From: an uncultured Eubacteriales bacterium
Lineage (GTDB): Bacteria; Bacillota; Clostridia; Saccharofermentanales; Saccharofermentanaceae
Length of the DNA: 64,000 nt
Direction: 5' to 3'
Assembly: GCA_900314745.1 (NCBI GenBank)
Contig: OMWK01000006.1
Coordinates: forward strand, 59,628 to 123,627
How positions within the stretch are numbered: position 1 is the stretch's first letter; each line of letters starts with the position of its first letter. Made by a program: the position numbers and the translations under genes. Below are positions 1 through 9,190 of this stretch, piece after piece. A model generated the notes under the pieces. The model ran no database searches, was not told the origin of the DNA, and saw nothing but the letters and a program-made list of their open reading frames with translations.

Positions 1-1276
<1,276 letters not shown>

Positions 1277-1280
<4 letters not shown>

Positions 1281-2944
1281 GCCTTATCCTCCCTGTCGAG
1301 TATCAGATGATCGAATGTTCCGCCCGGCTTAAGCATCGGAAGAACCAGTTCGTCCTTATCGATAAGAAGATCGATAACCGCAGGTCCCGGAAGCTTATAA
1401 GCTTCCTCAAATACATTGCGGAACTCCTCTTCGTTTGATGCCCTGAAGCCCTTGGCTCCAAAAGCCTCAGCGAGCTTAACGAAGTCTGTCTTCCTGTCGA
1501 GCGTCGTATTCGAATAAACCTTATTATAGAACAGATTCTGCAATTGGCGAACCATTCCGAGAACGCTGTTGTTCATTACAACGATCGTCAGCGGAACATT
1601 ATAGGTAACTGCTGTTGCAAGTTCTGTAAGATCCATTCCAAAGCTTCCGTCACCCGTAACAAGAACCGATCTTCTTCCGCTTCCGTATGAGGAACCGATG
1701 GCGGCACCCATGCCGAATCCCATCGTTCCGAGACCTCCTGATGATATCCATGTCCTCTTCTTCTTGAAGTCAAAGAACTGGGCAGTCCACATCTGGTGCT
1801 GGCCTACGTCCGTAACGATCTCCGTATCGTCATCAACGATATCAGAGATAACATTGATTGCCTGCTCGGGAAGGAAGTTCTCAACCTTGAACTCCGCCTC
1901 CTGCTCACGAAGCTTTGCTACCTTGTTCATCCAGTTGGGATTACGCTTGTAGTCAACAACATCGATGAGTTTTCTCAAGAAATCGGAGATATCGCAGGAT
2001 ACACCGAGATTAACCTTAACGTTCTTATCGATCTCGGCAGCATCTATGTCTACGTGTATCTTCCTCGCTCCCGCGGAGAACTTCTGGGCATCACCCGTGG
2101 ATCTGTCGGAGAAACGAACTCCGATGCATATGATAAGGTCCGACTTAGCCATAGCCTTGGATGAAGCATAATGGCCGTGCATACCCTGCATTCCGAGGAA
2201 TCTGTCAAGCTTCGTTGGAAGCTCGGACAGTCCCATAAGTGAGCAGCCGATAACTGCGTCTATCTTATCAGCAAGTTCGGATATCAGTGCGCCTGCGCCT
2301 GCACGTACTGCACCGCCTCCGAAGTAGATATAAGGCCTGCTGGATTCAGCTATCATTCTCGCTGCCTCTTTAACAGCCTCATCAGGAGCACACTCATTCT
2401 CGTCCTTAGTAACGGGAGCCTTATAGCTGAACTCACACTTAGCAAGCTGTATGTCCTTCGGGATATCAACAAGAACAGGACCCGGACGCCCGGACTTCGC
2501 TATCTTGATGGCTTCTCTTATGGTATCTGCGAGATCTTCAACATTATGAACGATGAAGTTGTGCTTGGTTATAGGCAAAGTCACACCGGAGATATCTATC
2601 TCCTGAAAGCAGTCCCTTCCGATGAGGTTGTTGGCGACATTGCCCGTAATGGCAAGAAGCGGTACGGAATCGAGGTGCGCTGTAGCAATACCTGTAACAA
2701 GATTGGTTGCACCGGGACCTGATGTCGCAAGTACGACGCCGATCTCACCTGTTGCTCTTGCGTATCCGTCTGCGGCATGTGCTGCGCCCTGCTCGTGAGC
2801 AGTCAGGACATGCGTAATACGGTCGCTCTTCTTATAAAGCTGATCGTAGATATCAAGAACCGTTCCTCCGGGATATCCGAAGATAGTCTTAACATTCTGC
2901 TCGATCAGAGTCTCAACAACAATTTCAGCTCCGCTCAGTTTCAT
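1277..2944 (-). CDS. ilvB: Acetolactate synthase, large catalytic subunit
   Basis: Thiamine-diphosphate enzyme that condenses two pyruvates (or pyruvate and 2-oxobutyrate), the first common step to valine, leucine and isoleucine. The 555 residues match the family. Seen in the sequence: the ThDP-activating Glu51 in AHEQGAAHAADGYARA, and the metal/ThDP motif beginning GDG at residues 431-433 and ending with NN at 458-459. The biosynthetic FAD-dependent type is favoured because ilvN and ilvC follow directly. An AGGAGAG ribosome binding site precedes the ATG, and the upstream region is a T-box leader with an intrinsic terminator, so expression should respond to uncharged tRNA. Confidence 0.97.
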
Positions 2945-2968
2945 GATGCATATCTCTCCTTCTTCAAA

Positions 2969-3243
2969 TTAAAAAGTCTCCTCTTCGCACAAGGCTAGTA
3001 CTTGCACGAAGAAGAGACGAAAAGACTTAATTTCCGCGGTACCACTCTTCTTAGGTCGGTGACCTCACTCAGCGGTGTCTATCAACACCTCTCTCTGTAA
3101 CGGGAGAACCCGATAAGACCTACTCGTATTAACTTTAAGTCCTACAGCTCCGGGATGACTTATCATTACGCTTCCTGTACCGTCTTGCACCATCCGGCGG
3201 CTCTCTGCAACAGTTCCACGCATCTTTTTTCCCTTCAGCGCTT
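2969..3243 (-). promoter_or_regulatory. T-box riboswitch leader of the ilvBNC operon
   Basis: The stretch between the upstream ABC transporter gene and ilvB holds no gene but a T-box leader. The hallmark T-box sequence AGAGTGGTACCGCGG is at 3048-3034, and a conserved CGTTACAGAGAG block lies upstream at about 3102-3091. Stem I features are present: an AGAG element followed by a GGATGGTGCAA distal loop at about 3206-3187. The T-box leads into the intrinsic terminator before ilvB. In the T-box family, uncharged tRNA binds the specifier and the NCCA end, favouring the antiterminator. I could not fix the specifier codon; an ATC (Ile) at 3156-3154 is one candidate but its loop placement is uncertain. 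Confidence 0.9.
2971..3018 (-). terminator. Intrinsic terminator of the ilvB T-box leader
   Basis: On the minus strand an 18-base arm (3018 to 3001) and a largely complementary arm (2993 to 2976) flank a seven-base loop and are followed by five T residues at 2975-2971. It lies between the T-box motif and the ilvB ribosome binding site. Formation of this hairpin should stop transcription when the matching tRNA is charged; the T-box antiterminator would compete with its upstream arm. Confidence 0.9.
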
Positions 3244-3249
3244 TCAACT

Positions 3250-3278
3250 ATTAAAACACTTGTCTTCGCTTATGTCAA
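3250..3278 (-). promoter_or_regulatory. Promoter of the T-box/ilvBNC operon
   Basis: A perfect -35 hexamer TTGACA (3278-3273) and a -10 TTTAAT (3255-3250) are separated by 17 bases. Initiation would fall near 3243, just before Stem I of the T-box leader, which supports both assignments. The promoter starts about 14 bases after the stop of the upstream ABC gene. Confidence 0.8.
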
Positions 3279-3291
3279 ACGAAGCTTACTG

Positions 3292-4041
3292 TCAGTATCC
3301 TGCAAGAAACTCCTTTGTTCTCGCCTGTCTCGGGTTGGAAATAATATCCGGACCCTGCTCGACGATAACACCGCCGTCCATGAACACAAGCTTATCTGCA
3401 ACATCCCTCGCGAAAGCCATCTCATGCGTTACGATTACCATCGTCATCTTCTCCTCGGCAAGCTCGCGGATTACCTTGAGAATGCCGGAAGTAAGCTCAG
3501 GGTCAAGAGCAGACGTGGGCTCGTCAAAGAACAGTATCTCGGGGTTAACTGCAAGTGCCCTCGCTATCGACACTCTCTGCTGCTGTCCGCCTGACAGATT
3601 ACAGGGATATGCGTTAGCCTTATCCGCCATGCCGAGCTTCTTCAGAAGTTCGTTGCATATCTCGTCCGCTTCCTCCCTGCTCTTCTTGTGAACATGGATC
3701 AGGGATTCTGTTATGTTCCTTCTTACCGAGAAGTGCGGGAAAAGGTTGAAGTTCTGGAACACGAGACCGAACTTGCCCCTTATCTCCTTAAGCGTCTTCT
3801 TATCGGTGTACTGCGTAAGTCCGCTGTGTGATGTCGATACCAAAGTCTCACCTGCGATAACTATCTTGCCCGATGTTATCTGCTCGAGCGTCGTCGCGCA
3901 TCTTAGAAGCGTGGACTTGCCGCCGCCCGAAGGACCGATAATGCCTACTACCTCACCCTTCTTAACTTCAAGGTCGATGCCCTTAAGCACCTCAAGGGAA
4001 CCGAACGACTTATGAATCTTTGTCATCTCAAGAACGCTCAT
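3292..4041 (-). CDS. Polar amino-acid ABC transporter, ATP-binding protein
   Basis: Cytoplasmic ATPase of an amino-acid importer of the GlnQ/HisP family; the 249-residue length is typical. All ABC signatures are visible: Walker A GPSGGGKST (near residue 36), the Q-loop FQNFNLFPH, the signature LSGGQQQR and Walker B ILFFDEPTSALDPE. It is the last gene of a binding-protein/permease/ATPase operon, nine bases after the permease. A GGGGG ribosome binding site precedes the ATG. The substrate cannot be set from sequence; the nearby ilv operon may be coincidence. Confidence 0.94.
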   Translation of the reverse strand: MSVLEMTKIHKSFGSLEVLKGIDLEVKKGEVVGIIGPSGGGKSTLLRCATTLEQITSGKIVIAGETLVSTSHSGLTQYTDKKTLKEIRGKFGLVFQNFNLFPHFSVRRNITESLIHVHKKSREEADEICNELLKKLGMADKANAYPCNLSGGQQQRVSIARALAVNPEILFFDEPTSALDPELTSGILKVIRELAEEKMTMVIVTHEMAFARDVADKLVFMDGGVIVEQGPDIISNPRQARTKEFLAGY

Positions 4042-4050
4042 ATATCCCCC

Positions 4051-4722
4051 TTACTGATAGTATCCCATCTTCTTCTCTGCGCGGTTCATTATGATCTCGA
4101 TGATACCGTTCATAACGTAATAGAAAACACCCGCAACGATGAAAGGCATTACGGAAACCTGAGCGGATGCGAGGTTCTTCGCTGTCGTAAACATTTCTGT
4201 TACGGCGAGGACCTGTGCGAGCGACGTATCCTTAACAAGAGTGATTACCTCATTGGTAACTGCGGGTAAAACGCGCTTAACAACCTGCGGGAGAATGATC
4301 CTGAAGAACGTCTGCGCCTTCGAAAATCCCAGTATCTGCGCTGCTTCGTACTGACCTACAGGCATGGACTGAATGCCCGCCCTGAAGATCTCTGCGAAGT
4401 ATGCAGCATAGTTTAATGAGAAACCGATTATGGTCGCCACGAATCTGTACTTAAATGGACCTACGTCGAGATCGGCAAGCCTAACGCCGAAGATGTAATA
4501 GGGTCCGAAGTAAACCAGAAGAAGCTGAAGCATGAGAGGCGTGCCGCGCATTACCGAGATGTAGATGCGCACGAGCCCCGCAACAATAATATTCTTAGAC
4601 ATACGCCCCCGGGCCACCAAAAGCCCGAGGGGTATGGAAAAAAGCAATGTCAGGAAGAAGATTCCTAATGTGAATCTTAATCCGCCTGCAAGCTGGGTAA
4701 ATGTCGAATAAAGATCCGCCAT
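4051..4722 (-). CDS. Polar amino-acid ABC transporter, permease
   Basis: Inner-membrane permease of the HisM/GlnP type, 223 residues with about five hydrophobic segments. The cytoplasmic EAA loop that docks on the ATPase is visible as EAAQILGFSKAQTFFRI, about two-thirds along the protein. The start ATG overlaps the stop of the binding-protein gene by one base (TAATG), a sign of coupled translation. A single permease gene implies a homodimer in the transporter, as in several GlnP-type systems. Confidence 0.93.
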   Translation of the reverse strand: MADLYSTFTQLAGGLRFTLGIFFLTLLFSIPLGLLVARGRMSKNIIVAGLVRIYISVMRGTPLMLQLLLVYFGPYYIFGVRLADLDVGPFKYRFVATIIGFSLNYAAYFAEIFRAGIQSMPVGQYEAAQILGFSKAQTFFRIILPQVVKRVLPAVTNEVITLVKDTSLAQVLAVTEMFTTAKNLASAQVSVMPFIVAGVFYYVMNGIIEIIMNRAEKKMGYYQ

Positions 4723-5513
4723 TATCCTACTGTTGTGATATCCTCACCGAACCACTCGTTAGAGATCTCGGCGAGTGTTCCGTCAGCAGCCATCTCCTCG
4801 AGAGCTGCCTGTACCTGATCACGGAGTTCCTCATTACCGAGAGCGAAGCCTACGCCGTACTCCTCGGATGCAACGGACTCATCGAGAACAACGAAGTTGC
4901 TGCCTGCTTCCTGAATCTGGTAACGTGCAACGATCTCATCCATTACGATGGCGTCAACTGCACCTGACTCAAGCTCCATCATGGCATTGAGATAATCGTC
5001 AACCTGAACGAGCTCGGCAAATGAATCGAGAAGCTCTGTGTTCTCCTCGAGAGCAGCAAGTCCGGAAGAATCCTTCTGAACTGCAACAACAGCACCTGCA
5101 AGATCTGCAAGTGTGGAGATATCGGAACCTGCGTTAACTACTACTACCTGATTGTTGGACATATAAGGCTCTGTCCATGTGTACTCATCCTCACGGCCGC
5201 TGATCGTAAAACCGTTCCAGATGCAGTCGATGTTGCCGGAAGCGAGCTCCTGGTCCTTGGAATCCCAAGCGATAGGCTGTGCAACGAACTCGAGGCCGAG
5301 TCTGGAAGCAACCTCAGCTGCAAGTTCGAGATCAAATCCTGTGTAGGAACCGTCCTCAGCGATGAATCCCATAGGAGGGAACTCTGCGTCAAAACCTACT
5401 ACGAACTTTCCGTTGGTTGCTGCTGCAGAACCTTCCGCATCAGCTGCATCGCAGGCTGCAAGAGGCATTACGAGCATTGAAGCTGCGAGAGCCATAGTCA
5501 ATAATTTCTTCAT
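4722..5513 (-). CDS. Amino-acid ABC transporter, substrate-binding lipoprotein
   Basis: Extracellular solute-binding protein of family 3 that captures a polar amino acid and delivers it to the permease encoded downstream. The protein begins MKKLLTMALAAS, a signal sequence ending in a lipobox (LAAC, Cys21), so it should be lipid-anchored. FDAEFPPMGFIAEDGSYTGF is the characteristic start of the family-3 fold, and the C-terminal part (ALEEMAADGTLAEISNEWFG) is also typical. An in-frame codon 39 bases further upstream exists, but this ATG has AAGAAGGG at good spacing and a proper signal peptide. The substrate is unknown. Confidence 0.94.
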   Translation of the reverse strand: MKKLLTMALAASMLVMPLAACDAADAEGSAAATNGKFVVGFDAEFPPMGFIAEDGSYTGFDLELAAEVASRLGLEFVAQPIAWDSKDQELASGNIDCIWNGFTISGREDEYTWTEPYMSNNQVVVVNAGSDISTLADLAGAVVAVQKDSSGLAALEENTELLDSFAELVQVDDYLNAMMELESGAVDAIVMDEIVARYQIQEAGSNFVVLDESVASEEYGVGFALGNEELRDQVQAALEEMAADGTLAEISNEWFGEDITTVG

Positions 5514-5558
5514 GATAAAACCCTTCTTTCTATAACTGAATGTTATAAGCACTCGGGT

Positions 5559-5567
5559 ATTGTACCA
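5559..5567 (-). promoter_or_regulatory. Candidate extended -10 promoter of the amino-acid ABC operon
   Basis: TGGTACAAT gives a TGn extension and a TACAAT -10 box; I see no good -35 hexamer. The leader would be about 40 bases and contains a small hairpin (TATAAC/GTTATA with an ATTCA loop, about 5531-5547) just before the ribosome binding site. Support is limited to the motif and its position. Confidence 0.5.
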
Positions 5568-5594
5568 CGAATCTCTTTAGTGCGATAGAATCAG

Positions 5595-6413
5595 TCAGCT
5601 GACCTGCGATACAAGTTCAAGCATATCCTCTTCAGGAATCATCTCTGACGAATAAACAGAGTACGAGTAATCACCAAAAGTCCAGTAAGCCAGAGAATAT
5701 CCCCTGCCTGCGCCTGCAAGACTGACCGTAATATCACCTTCAATCTCCACCCTGCGCTCGACACTGTAACAGTTGTCGCATCCTGAGATATTTCTGTCTC
5801 CGGAAGCCTTTCTTACCGAGCAAATGATATTGCCTTCTTCGTCAAGATACTGAACCTCGGCAATATCAGAACCGTCGCCGCATTCGTAGATCAGATATGC
5901 ACATGAAGCACTTCCGTCAACTTCGGAAGGCACATCAAAATCAAATCCGGTTCTGTCCGTCAGTTCTTCAAGACTTGAGCACTCGATCGGCAAAGACTCA
6001 CAAACAGCTGATCCGGCTGCATCAGCTCCTTCCTCCTCAGCTGCAGCTTCCGTAGCCGCAGGCATTACGCCGTCAACCTGAAGATCATAACTGTCAGCAA
6101 CCCGCTCTTCACCGGACAAATCGTTAGAAAAAGACCTGATCTGCTCTTCGTTAACATCACCGGCCGCTTCCGCTACTGTCTCATTTGATTTTGTCGCCGT
6201 CGATTTTCCAAGCGTTCCCATTAAGGCTCCGCCTATCAGGAGGACCAGAGCCGCGGCTGCCACGGCACTTATTATTCCTGAATATCTGCGGATACCGGTG
6301 ATTGCAGCCCTCCTTGACGAAGCTGCAGTCTTTTCCATTGCCTCTTCTATATACTTGTCATCCACGTTGCTCATGGCACGGAGCAGACGCTTTGCCTCAT
6401 CACTCTTAGCCAT
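5595..6413 (-). CDS. Putative membrane-anchored anti-sigma factor
   Basis: Unnamed single-pass membrane protein of about 272 residues. A short cytoplasmic N-terminus (MAKSDEAKRLLRAMSNVDDK) is followed by one hydrophobic segment near residues 50-70 (IISAVAAAALVLLIGGALMG) and a long acidic outer domain with no motif I recognise. The gene overlaps the end of the sigma factor gene by eight bases, the usual arrangement for an anti-sigma factor that binds its sigma through the cytoplasmic part. The ATG at 6413 is chosen over an in-frame GTG at 6425 because GAGGG precedes it at good spacing. The role is inferred from context and topology. Confidence 0.65.
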   Translation of the reverse strand: MAKSDEAKRLLRAMSNVDDKYIEEAMEKTAASSRRAAITGIRRYSGIISAVAAAALVLLIGGALMGTLGKSTATKSNETVAEAAGDVNEEQIRSFSNDLSGEERVADSYDLQVDGVMPAATEAAAEEEGADAAGSAVCESLPIECSSLEELTDRTGFDFDVPSEVDGSASCAYLIYECGDGSDIAEVQYLDEEGNIICSVRKASGDRNISGCDNCYSVERRVEIEGDITVSLAGAGRGYSLAYWTFGDYSYSVYSSEMIPEEDMLELVSQVS

Positions 6414-6972
6414 AGTAACCCTCACTCTCGAGCAGGGACTTCAAACTGTCCCTGGATCTTGACAGACTCATCTTCACTTTACTCTTACCAAACCCGAATT
6501 TATCAGCTATCTCGTTTACGGAATCACCAAAGAAGTATCTTCTCATAAAGATCTTACGTGCATCTGAAGGAAGTGTCGCAAGGAACTTATCGAGAATCCT
6601 CTTAAGCTCCTCATCATTGGAACCGTCATCAGTCGAAGACGCAGACTCATCGGGAATACACTCGGCAAGCTCATCGAGCACCATCGGGACTTCTCCCGCG
6701 CCGCGCTTGACTGCATGCATCTGATCATAACGGTCGAGAGAAAGATTGCGTGTAATCTTAACCAGAAATGAAGAGAATATGTTAGGTCTCGTCGGAGGAA
6801 TGATGCTCCATGTCTTCATGTAAGTATCATTCTCACACTCTTCCGAGTCTTCATGACTCTTAAGGATGCCGAACGCAACACTTCGAAGAAGTCTTCCGTA
6901 TTTATCGGCAGTACAGGTAATGGCCTGCTCGTTCCGCTCAAAATACATATCAATGATTAGCTGGTCATCCAT
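6406..6972 (-). CDS. RNA polymerase sigma factor, ECF-like (sigma-70 family)
   Basis: Small sigma factor of about 188 residues with only regions 2 and 4. Region 2 covers roughly residues 15-80, and region 4 is a C-terminal helix-turn-helix around DSVNEIADKFGFGKSKVKMS. The linker is acidic and variable. Its partner, a membrane protein, starts inside the last codons, so signal-dependent release from an anti-sigma factor is likely. A TTG nine bases upstream is in frame, but AAGGA is well placed only for this ATG. The signal and regulon are unknown. Confidence 0.85.
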   Translation of the reverse strand: MDDQLIIDMYFERNEQAITCTADKYGRLLRSVAFGILKSHEDSEECENDTYMKTWSIIPPTRPNIFSSFLVKITRNLSLDRYDQMHAVKRGAGEVPMVLDELAECIPDESASSTDDGSNDEELKRILDKFLATLPSDARKIFMRRYFFGDSVNEIADKFGFGKSKVKMSLSRSRDSLKSLLESEGYYG

Positions 6973-7005
6973 GATTGACAAATCCTTTTGGTTTTCTCAA
7001 ACCAT

Positions 7006-7014
7006 ATTATAGCA
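7006..7014 (-). promoter_or_regulatory. Extended -10 promoter of the sigma/anti-sigma operon
   Basis: TGCTATAAT combines a TGn extension with a consensus -10 hexamer, about 34 bases before the sigma gene start. No convincing -35 is seen, so it may be a housekeeping extended -10 promoter. An autoregulated ECF-type promoter was not recognised. Confidence 0.6.
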
Positions 7015-7086
7015 CCCTCCTTTCACTAATTAAGACGGAAGGCATGCATTTAAGGTCACATAAGAATTACGGTAAGTTTTCGAAGT

Positions 7087-7110
7087 AAAAAAAGAACCGC
7101 ATCAGCGGTC
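7087..7110 (-). terminator. Intrinsic terminator after the nucleoside ABC operon
   Basis: On the minus strand GACCGC and GCGGTTC form a short GC-rich stem around TGAT, followed by seven T residues. The hairpin overlaps the stop codon of the last permease gene. It closes the xpt/BMP/ABC operon and separates it from the sigma factor gene. Confidence 0.85.
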
Positions 7111-8094
7111 CTCTCTGTAGTAGTTAACACCTATTGCCGTCGGCGCGTTGCTCCTGCCGCTCTTCCTGCTCTTAATCGAACTTATGACGAGTACCAGAAG
7201 CGTCACGATAAACGGAAGCGCGGAGAACACCTGAGCGGGTACTGAAGACAGCCAGCCCATGGTCTTCGGGAATGTTGTCGCCAGAGGCATGTTATAGATC
7301 CTGAGCGTGTTGAAGAATCCGAATACGAACGTGCCGAGGATGGCGTGCATGGTTGACCAGTTTGCAAAGATTACAAGTGCGATGGCGATCCAGCCGTAGC
7401 CGTTGATCCAGCAGTTGCTGCCCTCGAAGGTGCCGCCCATGTTAAGACCCATGTAAAGGCCTCCAATCCCCATGATGCCGGAACCTGCCATAATGTGCAG
7501 GTACTTATAGAGCACGATGTTCACGCCGAGCGAATCGGCAGCTCCGGGGTTCTCACCGATTGCCCTGAGCCTTAATCCGAACGAAGTCTTCTCAAAATAA
7601 ACCCATACGAGCACTGCGATGATAACGGCAAGATAAACGAGTATGTTATGTGAGAAGAAAGCCTTGCCAATGACCGGAATTTTGGAAAGAAGCGGGATGT
7701 TCAGATCCGATACCCCGGCTACAAGCCTTGTGCAGTCACGGTATACCGGCCAGTTCGCACCGAGACCGTTACCGACGAAGAAGTATACGGCTACACCGAT
7801 CGTGGTAATGGTAAGACCTGTTACATTCTGATTAGCCTGCAAGGATATGGTGAATATGCAGAAGATCGCACCGACTAGCGCGGAAGCCGCGAAGCTTACC
7901 AGCAGAGCGACGGGCAGCGAATCAGCCCTGCAGCCTGCCAGGAAACCGAATACGGCACCTACGGCCATTGTTCCCTCTACACCCAGGTTAAGTGAACCCG
8001 ACTTCTCGACGATGATCTCGCCGCATGTCGCATAGAGAAGAGGAATACTGTAGATGACAATGTTAAACAGGAACAGCGTTAATACTTCAATCAT
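7102..8094 (-). CDS. BMP-type (nucleoside) ABC transporter, permease 2
   Basis: Polytopic inner-membrane protein of 330 residues in the branched-chain/sugar-type permease family (BPD_transp_2). It has roughly eight to ten hydrophobic segments; CGEIIVEKSGSLNLGVEGTM near the N-terminus and the segment NVTGLTITTIGVAVYFFVGN are typical of the second permease of BmpA-linked nucleoside or purine importers. It overlaps the preceding permease gene by eight bases and is the last gene before a strong terminator. Substrate assignment to nucleosides rests on the BMP lipoprotein and xpt in the same operon. Confidence 0.9.
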   Translation of the reverse strand: MIEVLTLFLFNIVIYSIPLLYATCGEIIVEKSGSLNLGVEGTMAVGAVFGFLAGCRADSLPVALLVSFAASALVGAIFCIFTISLQANQNVTGLTITTIGVAVYFFVGNGLGANWPVYRDCTRLVAGVSDLNIPLLSKIPVIGKAFFSHNILVYLAVIIAVLVWVYFEKTSFGLRLRAIGENPGAADSLGVNIVLYKYLHIMAGSGIMGIGGLYMGLNMGGTFEGSNCWINGYGWIAIALVIFANWSTMHAILGTFVFGFFNTLRIYNMPLATTFPKTMGWLSSVPAQVFSALPFIVTLLVLVISSIKSRKSGRSNAPTAIGVNYYREDR

Positions 8095-9190
8095 CGTTCT
8101 TGCCTCCCGTCCTTACGATCTTAAAGTGGCTGAAGAAACCGGCAGCGAGTATCGAGAACATGAACAGTCCCTGCATCAGATCGGCGAAGTTGTGGTCGAT
8201 CTGTGAGTATGAAGCCGAAGCTGCCTGACAGCCGTACTGAAGCACGGAGATGAGAAGGCTTACCACTCCTATTACGGGAACGGAAAGGCGCGACAGCCAT
8301 GCGACTATGACGCCGGTCCAGCCTACGTTGTTTGTTATGTCCGTGGATATTGTTCCTGAAGTAGCCGCAGCGAAAGCACCGGCAAGTCCGATAAGCGCCG
8401 CCGACAGGAATATCGTTCTGACAGTGATCTTATATACATTCATGCCCGCGTATCTTGCGGTATTGACGCTGTCTCCAACAACCGCGATCTCGTAACCCTG
8501 CTTCGTGCGCTTCAGATAGAAATACACGATAACGGCAATCGCGATGGAAGCGAGCACGGAATATAGGAGCTTGAAGTTTCCTATCGTAATGCCCTGCATG
8601 ACGGCGTTCTCAGGGAACCTCGCGAAGACAGGCCTCTCGGAGTCGGTTCTTAAGAAGAAGTTCCAGTCCGCCTTAGTCTCGCCTATGTACTTGATGACGT
8701 AGAGCATGATGTAGTTAAGCATCAGCGTCACGAGTGTCTCGTTTGTGTTGAATTTTACCTTGAGGTGAGCCGTAATGAATCCGATAAGGCCCGCGGAAAT
8801 AAACGCCGCGATGCACATGAGAAGGATGACGACGATGCGCGGCATGGAATCGCCGAGCTTAAATGCCACCCATGATGCGAATATCGCTCCGGTAATGAAC
8901 TCACCCTCGCCTCCTATGTTCCAGAACTTCATCTTAAACGCGAGTGACAGCGCAAGCGAAGTGATAAGAAGAGGAACAAAGAGCTTAAGCAGACCCTCGA
9001 TGCTCTTCGCAGGATAGTAGTTGCCGATAAGACCTATCGTCAGCATGTCTCTGTAGTAGACAACGGGATTGATCCCGAGTGAAGACAGGAAGATGCCTCC
9101 GAGCACAAATGACACCGCGATTCCTATAACATAGAGCAGGATCACGTTTACTATTCTCGTCTCTTTACGTCTGATTATCTTAAGTCTCAT
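8087..9190 (-). CDS. BMP-type (nucleoside) ABC transporter, permease 1
   Basis: First permease of the importer, about 367 residues with roughly ten hydrophobic segments. NETLVTLMLNYIMLYVIKYI is a recognisable motif of this permease subfamily (YufP-like). The ATG is preferred over an in-frame GTG twelve bases upstream because GAGGGC is placed correctly for the ATG only. The gene overlaps the end of the ATPase gene by eleven bases and the next permease by eight, so the three are probably translated together and form one heteromeric channel. Confidence 0.9.
   Translation of the reverse strand: MRLKIIRRKETRIVNVILLYVIGIAVSFVLGGIFLSSLGINPVVYYRDMLTIGLIGNYYPAKSIEGLLKLFVPLLITSLALSLAFKMKFWNIGGEGEFITGAIFASWVAFKLGDSMPRIVVILLMCIAAFISAGLIGFITAHLKVKFNTNETLVTLMLNYIMLYVIKYIGETKADWNFFLRTDSERPVFARFPENAVMQGITIGNFKLLYSVLASIAIAVIVYFYLKRTKQGYEIAVVGDSVNTARYAGMNVYKITVRTIFLSAALIGLAGAFAAATSGTISTDITNNVGWTGVIVAWLSRLSVPVIGVVSLLISVLQYGCQAASASYSQIDHNFADLMQGLFMFSILAAGFFSHFKIVRTGGKNDD

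Noticed and set aside
3065..3247. 60-codon open frame in the ilvB leader
   Set aside because: It lies wholly inside the T-box leader, has no family resemblance, and the RNA motifs explain the conservation-like features.
2945..3291. A missed small protein gene in the 347-base gap before ilvB
   Set aside because: The whole gap is accounted for by the promoter, T-box leader and terminator.
5594..5603. GTCAGCTGAC palindrome at the stop of the putative anti-sigma gene
   Set aside because: A ten-base palindrome inside coding sequence is expected by chance, and it has no T run or promoter next to it.
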